Below are positions 50,671 through 63,800 of a stretch of 64,000 bases of DNA, piece after piece; positions within the stretch are counted from its first letter, which is position 1, and the number at the start of each line of letters is the position of its first letter. The position numbers and the translations under genes were made by a program. Origin of the DNA: Coccinella septempunctata (lineage: Eukaryota > Arthropoda > Insecta > Coleoptera > Coccinellidae); assembly GCF_907165205.1 (NCBI RefSeq), contig NC_058198.1:3077001-3141000 (forward strand). Direction: 5' to 3'. The notes below the pieces were generated by a model, which worked only from the letters and a program-made list of their open reading frames with translations, was not told the origin of the DNA and did not search any database.

Positions 50671-51375
50671 TATCTGTGCGGCAAACATTCCCTCACAGTT
50701 TCAGGCATCGAGGTCCACAAAACGAGTGCAAAATTCCATAGGGAGCACAAATTTTACGCTTCTTTTACACCACATGGACTCGGTAACAAAACTGCACAAG
50801 CGCGGCCTCAGTCTACTGGATGGATTGACTTGCGCAGTTAGGGTTAGCCGAAACCAGCCACGAAGCACCCACAGAGTCGGCTTCCCGATGTCCACTGTAG
50901 TATTTCCTTTAGTCCTTCCGCTTCAGAACACAGAAAAAGGCTCGTTTATGGCTGGCTTCAATTGTCAGGCAAAGAAATTGGTAGATCTAATAGACAGGAC
51001 TCCAAAAGCAAGTTCCGAAAAATATATGTGCGGCAAACATTCCATCACAGTTTCAGTCATCCAGGCCCTAAAAACGCGTGCAAAATTCCATAGGGAGCAC
51101 ACATTACAAGTTTCTTTTACACCGACTCGACTCAGCGTGAGTCGAACAAAACTGCACAAGCGCGGCCTCAGTCTACTGGATGGATTGACTTGCGCAGCTA
51201 GGGTTAGTCGAAACCAGCCACGAAGCACGAGCAGAGTCGGCTTTCCGATGTCCACTGTAGTATTTCCTATAGTCGTTCAGCTTCAGAACACAGAAAGAGG
51301 CCCATTTATGGCTGGCTTCAATTGCCAGGCAAAGGAATTGGTAGATCTAATAGACATGATTCCAAAAGCAAGTTT
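50671..51375. repeat. Tandem dimer, period about 352-360 bp
   Basis: GTGCGGCAAACATTCC recurs at 50,676 and 51,028, AAACTGCACAAGCGCGG at 50,788 and 51,148, and GGTAGATCTAATAGACA near 50,980 and 51,340. The two units differ at several percent of sites plus a small insertion in unit 2 (GACTCAGCGTGAGTCG region). A plus-strand frame of 246 codons (50,663-51,403) runs through both units. Of the roughly 17 differences in the last 230 bp, most change the amino acid, so selection on that frame is not supported. Minus frames of 64 and 96 codons behave likewise. Confidence 0.88.
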
Positions 51376-54158
51376 TCTTCAGACCTCAGTGTTAATTGCC
51401 TAAAAGTACCTACGTTGCGTCAGCAGAAATGTCCACAGAACCATCTAGATCCAGAAAACCACAAGAAGATTAGCTGAATTCAACCGAAAAGAACAACAAT
51501 CTCAAGATATTGAAGGATAATCTGTAAGGTATTCGAATTCTTGCTGAAACTTTTTATGAGTTATCTCCCACAATATCTGTAACGAAAGAAATAATAATGT
51601 ATATTGCCTCCGACAAACACTGCACTAACTACTTGAGCGGAAGCGTTTCTTAGTAACAATTGTATACTTATTCCTTCGTGTTTCAGATACTATGGGGAGA
51701 GGAAAACCATGAAAAGTTTCAGGAAGAATCCCAAGATTGTGGAATAGTCCTTGAAAGAGTAAAACTGGTAGAAAAGAAGCTCAAATTTCCATCAATCCGA
51801 TATTGATCTCCCAATTATTTATCTTTGAAAAAAAAACAATAACCCCAGAAACCAATGGAGGAAGAGTACAAAGCCGAGAAATTCTAATCCAAACCGAAAT
51901 AAAATATCGCCAAATATGAAATCATGATCGTGCTGACCGATATTTCAAGAGACACGAGAAGGCCCACTGAACAGAGACCACCCAAGAGGTTCTCCTTCTC
52001 GTCAAACTGCCGTATAACAAAGTTGAGAACGATAATATATATTCAACAGAATGATCTCGAGGGTTCAAATACTCCGTCGAAGTTTTGATAGGGTAGCTTA
52101 ATGAAAAGACATAAGGACCGAAAATTCACGGTACCTATCATAAATTCGCTAATGCATTTAGGACGATGCTCTGGACGAATTGTACTTCGTATTCCACACC
52201 ACGTTCGTTGAAAAACTCACATAAAATCGTTGTAAGGCTGAGATTGCCGCATTTTTCCGATCGAATAACGTACAGGAAACGATTGAAGAAGGTCCCTGAA
52301 TTGCTGAATAATTTCAAATTTGATGCATATGAATTATGAAATGATGAAGTGCGTTTTGATACAATTTTTTTATGTAGACGCTAGATGAGTCTCATCCAAT
52401 TTTCTTTCATCTCGTTACTCCCAACTGGAAAGCTCCATGCGAATAGGATGAGTTAAGGGATGTATATTCGCTGCGAGACGTCAAAGTTTATTGAATCCTG
52501 AGAGAACTATCGATTCCGGTTCGAATGTTCAATTATGAATAAATCGAGGGCTTCCTTGGCTTCCTTAAAATATGCAAATGTGCTGTCTCGACGGCCATTG
52601 TTGGGGGACTGACCAACCCTAAGCCCAGTATTCTTCCGTATCATATTAACAATGGGTCAAAATAACGACAGAATGCGGATAATCCTTCGGTGAACGATGT
52701 ATCAAATACCCTACCGGAATTTATTGAATTCCGGATATCACAATAGTCTGCGTGAACGATTTTAACTGGCCGACATAAATTCACGTGAGAATAATCCTGA
52801 GAAATGATATATTCTCAACAACTTAGGAAAAAATAGCCATTTCAGTTCGGGAAAAATAATAATATTGATTTCAATGATGAATAGATCACGAGGAATTAAA
52901 TATAACAGATCAAATTATGATAAAAAATCTGAATTTTCAAAATTAATTCAACACAAGTACCCAAAATTTAAGGGTTGGTTGAGCTGGAACGATTCCTAAA
53001 TTTTTTTCGTAAGCTAATCAAGTTTCAATCTATACTGAAAATGATTCATGGGAATATCCCATAATTTCGAAAATATCCTGAATAAACTGTAAAAAAAAAT
53101 GTGAAATGAAGAAAGTATCAAAGTATGTAAAAATTTGGAGCTCAAGATGTATATTGAAGGGATATCCATCCTGAGAATGATCCATACGAGTGATCAATAT
53201 TCCAGAACATAACCGTATAAAAATGTGACAAATTCTTACGATTTTCTGGTGGGAATATAAAAAACGTATAAGAAATTTTTGGGTCAGGAGGTCGGTCCGA
53301 TATCGGGCTGGAGGGAAAGGATTTTCCTGGCTTACTCTGACTCCGCAAAGCTTCATAATATATCTGTTATCATCGTTCACGAATAAGGCTCACTCTAGCA
53401 TTAATAGACGTAATGGAACTTTTGAAGATTTCCTTTATTACAAATCATAAATCAACTCGGAAGATGTTTCCTTTTGTAGACTCTTTTTCGTTTGGATTCG
53501 TTTTCAGCGCCAACGATGAGCATTTACCGCTTTTGTGGTTTTCGAATGATTACCAACCGTGGGGTAGCAATCGATCGGTGGAAAAATAATGATAGAAGAG
53601 AAAATTGCGATGCCAGCTTCCTGATTTCGCACAATGGAAATGATATCAAGGGATAAAAATTATCATATTATTCTTCGAGCCTACAAAAATAATATTTCAA
53701 GGTGAAGAAAGTATTTTTTAGGTTCATAACTCCCAACCCCAGCATATTGTTGCCCAAATCCGGTAGTAATCAATACTCTGTTCGAATTATAATCGAAGAA
53801 AGTGAAACAATTAATTATTTTCAACCAAAACCTTTATAGGTTTGGGTGAAAAGGTCCTAACCTAATATATTCGTGTTTACTCAAACGACACCCTAAGACC
53901 GCTTGCTGATCGTACAGGTGAGTGATACATGCTGAGGGTAACCCCGCATAGATAGTTTGAACCAACATAAACTTCTGCACAAGATTCATTGAGTGGAGCT
54001 TTCGAAGTTCACCAAAGGGTTTTACACATGAACCAATACATCTGCAAATAACCCCATACCAGAACATTTTAAAAACGTCAAGTTCTTGGCAGTTTTGAAT
54101 CTCTTTAGCACCGCTTTTTAACAGTGTGAACTCTCTTTGAGTGCCAGTTCATTCCTAG
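51376..54158. other. Unassigned non-coding sequence
   Basis: The longest frame is 116 codons on the minus strand at 53,030-53,380, without a recognised domain. No repeats or element ends stand out. Confidence 0.4.
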
Positions 54159-54446
54159 TTTACTGACAGATTTCCCAATACAAAAACAGTAACTTATGGA
54201 ATTGATACATTCAAATTTCTATCAACAAAGCCTGAGGGCAATTGGCTACCCTATGTTATCGCACTTCACACAATTAATTCTCCAGGTAAGGACTGTTTGA
54301 CGTTCCGTAGGGAGTTGTTGTTCAATTCCAATAATCACAATCGGAAATGCAAGAGCATTTCTGTGCCCAATTATGATGCAACAGAAAGTTTGGTTTTGGC
54401 AAAATCAAAATATCGCTTAGATATACCTGGATATCAAAAAAGTTAA
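54159..54446 (+). pseudogene. Possible LINE reverse-transcriptase C-terminal fragment
   Basis: This is an open frame of 95 codons without an ATG, ending at TAA at 54,444-54,446. The early part reads RFPNTKTVTYGIDTFKFLST, then WLP and, later, CLTFRRELL. This order resembles the tail of some non-LTR retrotransposon polymerases (TVxYGxxTxxFLxxKxWNxLP, then a FKxxL-type end). It lies 13 bases before mariner copy 8. No reverse-transcriptase palm motifs or 3' tail are visible. It could also be an unrelated exon remnant. Confidence 0.28.
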
Positions 54447-54459
54447 CCAGAGTTAAGCC

Positions 54460-55492
54460 ATAAATTGAAAGAAAGAAGATGTCCACCGAAATTGTGAAAA
54501 GGGTTAAGAGCCTTAGTGATCAATGTCCTTCATATGCGACCGTGAAAAATTGGACTGGAAGCTTCAAAAGAGGTGAATTTTCCATTGAAGATGATGACCG
54601 ATCGGGAAGGCCAATTTCTGTGTCAGTCCCCGAAAATATCCATGCAGTTCATGACATGATTTTATCAGACCGTCGAATTGGGCTAAAACGGATATCTGAA
54701 GCACTGAATATTTCATACGGACGCGTTCATCATATAGTTCACGTATATTTGGACATGAGAAAAATTGCTGCAAAATGGATCTCCAAATGTTCGAATGTTG
54801 ACCAAAAGCGTGCAAGGGTAGAAGCATCGCGTTCGATCTGTGCTCGATTTGAAAACGATGTAGACTTCTTAAACCGAATTGTTACTATAGATGAGACTTG
54901 GGTACATTTCTACGATCCAGAAACAGAGCAACAATCGATGGAATGGCGATACTCAGGTTCTCCAAGAGCTAGGAAGTTTCGTGTCCAAAAATCTTCTGGA
55001 AAAGTTCTTGCTTCAGTTTTTTGGGATTGCCATGGAGTAATCATGATTGATTTTTTTGATAAGGGTAGAACAGCAACCGGAGATTACTATTCGACATTAC
55101 TGACAACTCTACGGGAAGAAATTTAAGAGAAAAGACGTGGAAAGCTATCCAAAGGTGTTTTGTTTTTGCAGGACAACGTGCCTACACACAAATCTCATGT
55201 TGCCATGCAAAAAATTCGTGATTTAGGGTTTGAATTGCTAGAACATCCCCCTTATTCAACAGATTTGGCTCCATCCGACTATCACCTCTTTCCTCCACTG
55301 AAAAAAAGTTTAAAAGGTCGTGAATTTTCTTCCAACGAGGAGGTAATAAAAGCTGCGGAGGCCTGGTTTGCAGAGCAAGAAGAAACATTTTTTTTGAAAG
55401 GTCTAGAGACGTTGCAGGTTCGCTGTGATATTTTGACATTGAAATTTTGTTTGGCTCTTTAGTAGGCTAAGAATTTTTCAATAATTCCTCGT
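54460..55492 (+). mobile_element. Mariner transposon relic, copy 8 (most nearly intact coding region)
   Basis: Recognisable homology starts at ATAAATTGAAAGAAAGAAGATG, just before the start codon. The 5' inverted repeat cannot be recognised. The 3' end reads TTAGTAGGCTAAGAATTTTT and then CCTCG, with the final TA changed to TG. A deletion of about 45 bases just before the 3' untranslated region removes the last codons. Confidence 0.94.
54479..55462 (+). pseudogene. Mariner transposase with one internal stop (copy 8)
   Basis: This copy alone keeps the start codon (ATGTCCACCGAAATTG, giving MSTEIVK). Two small in-frame deletions remove about 24 residues of the N-terminal DNA-binding helices; the first has a 4-base AAAA microhomology. 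The frame then runs to the linker, the first aspartate in TIDETWVHFYDPE and the FWDCHGVIMIDFFDKG segment. It stops at TAA (55,124-55,126), an AAA-to-TAA change. Reading on in the same frame gives LQDNVPTHKS (second aspartate) and STDLAPSDYHLF (third aspartate). All three catalytic aspartates are therefore present, but the stop, the N-terminal loss and the altered C-terminus make it non-functional. Confidence 0.93.
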
Positions 55493-57087
55493 GCAACAAA
55501 AACCACCACAATTAATAGTCAATAAATCATAATACGCAGACCAATGGTGGTCGCGAACAAAGAAAATTCAACGTCCAGCCGAGCCAACTCAAACAAGTCG
55601 TAAAAAACCGCGAAGATTGTCAAACCTCCCCCCGTAAGAAAAACTCCAGCCCCTCGTCGCATGACCAGCCGTCCGACTCCCTATGTATGTCCAGTGGGGT
55701 ACAGTTTTTCACTGCCCTTGCTCCTCAGCATTTCCAGCAGGCTATAAACGTTGAATTTATAGTACGCCTCTAATCAAGTTTATCGATTACCATTCCCGCT
55801 CGGCAAGGGTGAATATTTTTGTGAATAAATGCTATACGAAATTTCGAACGCTCGACTACGGCCGGGCCATTAACTGCCATGAATACACATAATATGTACC
55901 CAATCAAATTGAAATAATTCATCAGTGTTTTAAATAAATAATCTATTTCTCGCATGACTTTTTTATGATACGAGCCTGAGATCCAGACGCGATATCACGT
56001 GTATTCGATTGTGTGAACACTGAAGCTAAGTCGGCTTTCACGCCAAGTGAAATGTAATTGTACAGTCGGCAGCGAAAATCCCCAGTCAAATCTAACATTA
56101 TTCAGAAAAATTGTAAGCATGTATGTCTTGCTCGGCGTAAAAATGGACCATTTCTACAAATCACGGTACATACCAAGACTATTTCCAGAGACAAAGATTG
56201 GTGGTAGGGGTAGCAGCGATCGACTCCATCTTATCGTCAAATTCCTGCACTAATTTCAAACAACTTATTTCATCAAATAAAGTGGCGAGAATTTCAACGT
56301 CTACCTACTTTGTGCGAGTTCCGAGTTGCCCGCTGTAAAACGTAATGCATTACTCCTTTTAATTCGTTCCCTTGCGGTCTTCGGACGGGGTACAATATTG
56401 TAGTATTCGCACCTCCTAGTGATGGATCTGCCGCCCGAAGTATGCGGAAGAACAATTCGCCCGCCCGTAGTTGAAGAGTAATTCCGACGCCGATCTTATT
56501 CGCAAATTAAATTACACTAAGCGCCGTTTTTCTTATTTCACTTCGGATTTGCGGGGAAACGGTAATTAGGGGGAGAATCTTTACGGTGGTTTTTCGAATA
56601 TGAGGTATAATAATTCCCGGCAACGACTCATTCGGCGTGATGGGGGATGAGGAATGAATTAACACGATAATACTCCGGAAAAAGACAACGTTTTCGTTAT
56701 TATATTCCTTCGCGGAATCCCGGAGTTTCGCGGTTTCTTGTCAGGAGCCCAGGGCTCCTTTTTCGAGGAAAACATCGTTTTTATCCACCAGCTACTTGTC
56801 GCAGGATTTGGTGGAGAGACTAAGACTTAGTCACCAATGTTCTGGTAAGAAGAGAAAATTTCTGATGAGGGATATAAATGAGGGAAAAAATTGACGTTTG
56901 ATAACTGTTCCAGACGATGAAACACCAAAAAATTAGCGGTCTTTGTCTGATCAACTTATATCAAGAATGAAGGGTGCTGCGACCCCCAGAGAGGGCCTAA
57001 CGATGAACAATTTTTGGCATTATTTGAGGATACTGAGAGTCGTTTGGATAAGAAACTTGAAGAAGTGAGAAAGTGATCACCTTGAAG
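55493..57087. other. Unassigned non-coding sequence
   Basis: There are only short frames under about 70 codons and somewhat GC-rich patches near 55.6 and 56.4 kb. No exon or repeat is recognised. Confidence 0.42.
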
Positions 57088-57836
57088 TTGGACTACAAGC
57101 TTCAAAAGAGGTTAATTTTCCATTGAAGATGATGACCGATCGGGAAGGCCAGTTTCTGTGTCAGTCCCCGAAAATATCGATGCAGTTCATGACATGATTT
57201 TATTAGACCGTCGAATTGGGCTAAAACGGATATCTGAAGGACTGAGTATTTCATACGAACGCGTTCATTACAGTTCATTTCGTACATTTCTACGATCCAG
57301 AAACAAAGCAACAATCGATGGAATGGCGACACTCTGGTTCTCCAAGACCCAAGAAGTTTCGTGTCCAAAAATCTGCTGGAAAAGTTCTTGCTTCAGTTTT
57401 TTGGGATTGCCATGGAGTAATCATGATTGATTTTTTGGATAAGAGTAGAACAATAACCGGAGATTACTATTCGACATTACTGACCACTCTACGGAAAAAA
57501 ATTAAAGAGAAAAGACGCGGAAAAGTATCCAAAAGTGTTTTGTTTTTGCAGAACAACGCCCCTGCACATAGATCTCATATTGCCATGCAAAAAATTCCTG
57601 ACTTAGGGTTTGTATTACTAGAATACCCCTTTTATTCATCAGATTTGGCTCCATCCGACTATCATCTCTTTCCTCAACTGAAAAAAGTTTAAAAGGTCGT
57701 AAATTTTCTTCCAACGAGGAGGTAATAGAAGCTGTAGAGGTCTGGTTTGCAGAGCAAGAAGAAACATTTTTTTTTGAAAGGTCTAGAGACGTTGCAGATT
57801 CGCTGCATCCAATTAAGAGGAGAATATGTTGAGTAA
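57088..57836 (+). pseudogene. Mariner transposase lacking the first catalytic motif (copy 9)
   Basis: The N-terminal piece covers SIEDDDRSGRPVSVSVPENI to ISYERVH. The deletion then removes about 65 residues including the first aspartate and shifts the frame. From about 57,280 a second frame reads HFYDPE-type sequence on to the second aspartate, which is present (FLQNNAPAHRS has D changed to N at the key position). The third motif is SSDLAPSDYHLF. A base lost in the A-run near 57,690 shifts the C-terminus. Thus the first catalytic residue is deleted and the second is replaced by Asn. Confidence 0.9.
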
Positions 57837-57875
57837 TAAAATATTTTGACATTGAAATTTTGTTTGGTTCTATAG
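57088..57875 (+). mobile_element. Mariner transposon relic, copy 9 (both ends and catalytic middle lost)
   Basis: Homology starts at TTGGACTACAAGCTTCAAAAG in the N-terminal coding region and stops at TTTGGTTCTATAG, just before the 3' inverted repeat, so neither terminus remains. An internal deletion joins ACGAACGCGTTCAT to GTACATTTCTACG with a 13-base filler. Confidence 0.93.
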
Positions 57876-60800
57876 AAGTTATGTTGGAAAATCCGAATAT
57901 CCTTAGCTCCTTGATTATAAGTTTCGGACTCAACCTCATTTGACAAAAAACACTGATTTTTCTGGTGTTTTAACATACCTCTATCGATCTGAATCGAGCA
58001 ACCGTACAGTGTAACGCTATAACAATTCCTGGCCACATTCTTGAGTCTGAAATACTTGAAACGGCTGAATCTCGACTGATGGTAATTCCAATTAAGTCCG
58101 AAACCACCACCACTTGTCTTCTGGTCTATTTCGTTCGGTAACGTGCGGTTTTCATTGAATAAATGCATCGTACATCTTGCGGACATTCCTTCATGGGCAT
58201 GACTGCGGAGCGCCAACATTACTAGGGCAGCTTTCCATCTAATTAATGCACCGCCGGCTGTAGATCTGCCGCTAAACTGATAATTAGATGGATGATGCAT
58301 CTAGTATTGTGTGTTTTCACTTCATATTCGTCTCTCCATACTACCGTACGGTAGGTATCAAGAAAACATCGATATATCAAAGAAAAATACTTCCTCAAAC
58401 AATCCTGCACCATCGTTACTCAAACAGAAAATGATCATATTGACATATCTACCAACTTTCCCAAGGAGACACATCAGAGGCACAATTTGACCATGTAAAA
58501 ACAGTAGAAACTTTTTTTCTCCTGAAAACTTGACCATCCCAATGTGTTGCAAATGGAAATCAAAGCTGTGCCAAAATCCTTTGGTCTATGGAACTCTGCT
58601 TCATAGCCCACCCCCTTCACGTCAACAGAGATCCCACCCCCTCACTTGGCATGCAGGGTTTAACTTCGAAACCGTAGTTAAACGTGGCAGTTAGACGATA
58701 TTACCGATACAATAGTCCCGGTGAAAGGTTCAAGTGTTTCCAGACTTTATTGGGTCGCACTTTTAGCTGCGATGAAGTTCAAGCATGACCGGCTGTATGT
58801 TTGACACACTGATCGATTGGGTAACATGCAACAAAACACCTATGTAATCGATGAATCTCCTCGATGTAACGACAATCTGGATGGGGGATGTGTAGGACAT
58901 GAATTCCGATGAAAGGTTCTTCATCGATGCGTAACGTAGAGCCAGCCTATTGGCCAACTATAGTTCCTTTGAATAATTGAAGATTTTGAGCCTTTCCTGT
59001 GTGTTATTAGGAAAAGAATACGGAATGGACGTTCACGCAGAAATCTTCACCGAAAATGGAAAGAAAATCGATTTCTGAAAGAGTCAGCTAAATCTAGCCC
59101 AATAATATCCGAAATATATTATAGATTCTGGCAGTAGCTTTTGACCCCTATTGATTATTATACACGAAAATGAAATTGAGAAAGCGTGAGGACAAATTTA
59201 TCGATGAATATCGATCATCAATTTCGATAGAAAAATCGTTAATGTTAATCCTATGCCAGTTTAAATGAAGTTTGAGTAAATCCCACTCTATTTCCAACGT
59301 AATGGGGAAAATGAGCGTGAAAAACAAATTATGAAACGATAACTTCAGGTCGGGAGTATGTGAACTCGAACTTTCTGAACTGTTTTCAGTTTGTCTATGT
59401 TTCTTTCTGGAAATTTCAATGCAGAAGTGAAACTAACATGCTTGCTTAGCGCCTTACGGTAGTGGAAACCAGGATAAACTTTGTTTTCTGAATTTAAGAC
59501 TGGTGAAAGTTGAAGCGGATAAACTAACATCCTGCCGTTCAATTTACAGACAATAAGAAGTTCGAGGTTGACACATTAATGAAAATAATGAAAATGAATC
59601 AAAATTATACACAGGTGAATAAACCAGCCATTGAAATTTGATAATGCAGAAATGGATTTTTGGGCATTATAATTTTAGTCATCGTGCGTAATAAAATGCA
59701 TAACTATAAAAGTTGTACCTGTTCAGTTCAGTGAATTATCAGCAAGGTTTCAGTGAGTCCCACATATCCCCTGAAAAGAATATAGGTGTACGCTCCGATT
59801 CCTATCCATTTTGTTCCTTTATTTTCACTTTTATAGATTGGAAATCACCACTCGGTCTTACGTGCATTTTATGCGTTTCGATATATACCTTAAAGGGTAT
59901 GTTTTATTACCCTGATTTAGTTTTATTCGACTCTCATTCTCCCCCGTCGAAGCCCATTCCGTTCCGATGTTTTTTCAGTCCCCGAAAATTTTAGGTCGAA
60001 ACGGAGAAAAATATATTCGAATGTCCTGAATTGAAATTTAATATTTCAGCAGCTGGTGTGGAATTCAATTATCCCGAATATGAACTGGTTGAATATGCGG
60101 CCGATGGGATGTTGACCTAAGACTTTCACGCCAGGATTCCGAACTATCCTTGAACGTGCGTTCGAATTGACGCGAAAAAAATTCACCTCGACGATCCTGC
60201 GTGTTTTCCCATTTATTCGGAGGCATTCACGAACCGAAAATTTGATTACGGCAACTGGTGGATACAAATGGACAGAAGATTTCTCGAGGGAGATTTACTG
60301 GCCACCGTTTTAAGCGGATTTTTCACCCGTTGAGCGTTTTCAGGAAACGGTTAAGATGGAATTTTCGACTGGGTAATATCATCTGTGTATTTTCAATTCG
60401 AAATTGGTTGAATTTTTCGAAATTTCACCGAATTTTTCATGTACGAAAATGAAAATATGTATTTCGAGATACTTACGCTACAATGTATAGAATTTCACCA
60501 TGTATTTGATGTTTGTATGTATGTATATGATGTTCAACAAACCCCCAAAAGATGAAAATGAAATTTTCGCTCGAATTGGCATATACGCGATTCTGTCCAA
60601 TGGGTTTTTCCCAGTAGAAAGGGATAACCAACATTCCCGTCATATTTTTAACTGGAAGAAATGAGGACTGCTGAATGCAGATTCACCGACAGAAATTGCT
60701 TCTGAAATGTAGATCTAACGAAAAGCAGCTTTGAGGGATGTACTTTGATCTTCATGAATGGAGGTTCGCTTTTGATATACACAACATATTTCTTCACAGG

Positions 60801-63800
60801 TTAATACACAAGGGTTGAATATTAACAATGTTTTCACTTCGTGGGCATTATTCAATGAGGGTGCGAATGCAACTCAATGCACTTCAAATCTTGTGTGTGG
60901 AGCAACTCACAGAGATATGCCACATAATCAAGTTTGGCGACAGTGAACAGAAAATAAAAAAGATCCTTCCTATCGAATGAAAACAAATCATTGTTGAAAA
61001 AATTTGTATTAAAAATATGAGGATCAATCGTCTGATACCCAAAATCATCGTTCATAAGCGGCGAAACCATATTGAAATAATGGAACGGACGAATCCGGAT
61101 CGAATTCCCCGAAATTCGGGGAAGTTCCCGAATGAATGACTGGGGAGCGCGATAGGTTCCGTTAATTGTGTCGTATCTGGAAGTTTCTGGCTGACGAAAA
61201 AACAATTATTCAATCTCACACTTCGGAACTTTTTGCAATTAAAGTGGACTTCTTACGGAATTCCAGTATCGGAAATGAAACAATTCCTGGAAGCTTACTT
61301 CTTCCCCGTTCACGTTGAAGTTCCAATGACGGTTTGATGGTGTCTTTTGGGCGTTGAAAAACTTCTGTTCTAATCCGGGAGGAAATTATTTCCCATTGCC
61401 ACGCCTAATCATTCACCCTCTAACCGTCTCACTCTCACCTTCGGATTCCCTCTTCTCCTCCGATTGGAAAAAATTACTCTGCCTCATTCAACCCCGTTTT
61501 GTTTCAAGAATTCATCGTTCAATCTAGGAATGATGCCAGATGATGGCATCATATCTGCAGTGAAATCGAACGCCTACTAGATGGCGCCCGAGTACTCAAT
61601 AATACTCAGAACCTCTCGCTGGTATTCAGTCAATTCTAACAGCTTTCAATCGGACTTGCACTGACGAGATCAATGAGACCGAAACGACGGTCAGCATCTA
61701 CTCTAATTCGATGGCAAATTGACGGATTCTACGTATTCAGACTTCTTGATTTTCATATCAACCTCTGAATTGATTCTCATTCCTCAATCTTGAGCAGATT
61801 TTCCATTAATCCGTTGAAAAACGTGAAGAGTTCAAACGGTTTTCCCAGTTCTCGATATCAGAGTATCATTTCTCGAAATAATAAACCAGAGCAAGGTGTG
61901 GAATGCCTCTCTATCCCCGTTCGTGTGTCGTGGACAAGCCGAATCTAATATGAAATTTCGGACCCCGGGAAGAATTCGGCACGTGCCCCTAATCCCATGA
62001 ATTAAGCCCCTTTCGTCATATAGAAAATAACTTGATGAGGTTGATGAAACAGGTTAAGGCGAGAGTTAAATGCGAAACCCCGGCTTTATCTGGGCGCATC
62101 AAGGCACGAGCAAAGTAGAATAATTAAAAATGACAACCACGGAAAAGCTGCTCAGTCGGGCTTGTACACTAACAGGGGACGAACGATGGAAGAGACCTTA
62201 CTTATACATGAGCTTCCTCTGCACTTCCCTCCATTAGCTTTGCTGTTGAAAATTTAAATAACCCGAATTTTCTAGCCCCACTCCTCGCCCGTTCTATTTC
62301 AACTCGTTATTTCGCGACGAGATTCTGATAGGATTCATATTTCTCTACGGGGTGTCGCAGCAAAATACACCGAATTATGAGGCATACTTGGCAGAACTGA
62401 GGGATGTGGAATATATTGCAGTAAACAGTGGAGGAAGCGACCATTCTTCTCTTAAATTATTAAGAGATTGAAGCTCATCATTTTTTTATCGCACTTATTT
62501 CCGAATTTTTGGAAAGCATTTTCTTCCAATCTTACCATGTACTATGTTAACCTTTTTTTGTGGTGCTATATGAAGCGAAACGTTGTAAAGTATTGCATGA
62601 AGTATCATCATAGAAATCAATCTCGACTAGATCGATTTTTTCCTCAAATTTCAATAAAAGTAAAAGCCAGGCTTTGGAATTAATGAACATTTTTGAAAAA
62701 CTGCAGGCCGAAGAGGGACGAAATTCATGATATAGCGTAATCGGAGCCGTAAATTGAAAATTTCAAGATGAAAAGAGGTCGTGTTATCCGTAAAATGCTT
62801 CGAAAAGTACCCACGGTCGAGACCCCTTTGAGGAAAACTCGAAAGTTAACGGAATCAACTTCTTGGCGAGAGAGGCGTAATAATTCTTGGTGGATTTCCT
62901 TTCTGAAATTAAAATAACGAAGCTGGGGGTGAAACTGATACGTAACCTCCATCCAGGAGTTGTTCTCCGCACTTTTCCGCATGATTTCCTCTTCACGCAT
63001 GAACAACAAAAATCTGGAGGATAACATTACGAGTGATCGCTCAATTTGGCATCTTTGATGGATCGATCCGGATTTTTCAGCGCCTTATTATCGGTTTTCC
63101 AGTTTCGGAACGGAATTCGAAGGTTTACGTTCAAAGGGAATTCACATTCCGATAATAAATAAATAAATTCAAACTACTCCGTAAAAAATCTGTTACCCTG
63201 ACGTGTTTTTATTCTTGCCTCCACTTACGCCGTCGAAAGTGATGGTTGACGCTCTGCTGATGGGAGTTATAAACCAACTATGAATTTTGCCAATTAAAAG
63301 TTAAGTCTTTTCATGCTTCAAGTTCAAGGTCTCATAAATCCATTTTCAACCCCATCGAACTATCGACAACTCCTCAAAGTTCCCGAACATTTTCCGATAT
63401 TTCCTGCCTTATCACAAGAATACCTCAAGTTCTTCCAGAGTTTAAGTTCAGCCTATTCCGTCACCAGGATATATCGAATGACGAGAATCGAAATGTTCAA
63501 CAGCAAGGACAATGGTGATTCCAGCCCTAATTCAGTAATTTCTGGCCCTCGAAATTATGTATGAAATTTTAAAATTATGATTTTGAAGAAAAGGAGGCAT
63601 AAATGAAAATGTTAGCGTAGATCAATTCAGTATATGACACTGATTTTGGCGATATTAGATAGGGAAATAACGTTCCTAGCAAAAGTAACCTCCGAACCTT
63701 TAAAAGAAGGATTAGGAAATTTTAAATTCGAGTGTACTCTCGTCGGTTTCATTTTGAATTTTTCCAGTTAATATCCCCAGGACATGCAGAGGCCGCAGTA

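Noticed and set aside
50663..51403. A real 246-residue protein gene
   Set aside because: The two repeat units differ mainly by amino-acid-changing substitutions, so the frame does not look selected.
57689..58300. 203-codon minus-strand frame
   Set aside because: Its last third is mariner antisense, and the rest has no domain, signal or splice support.
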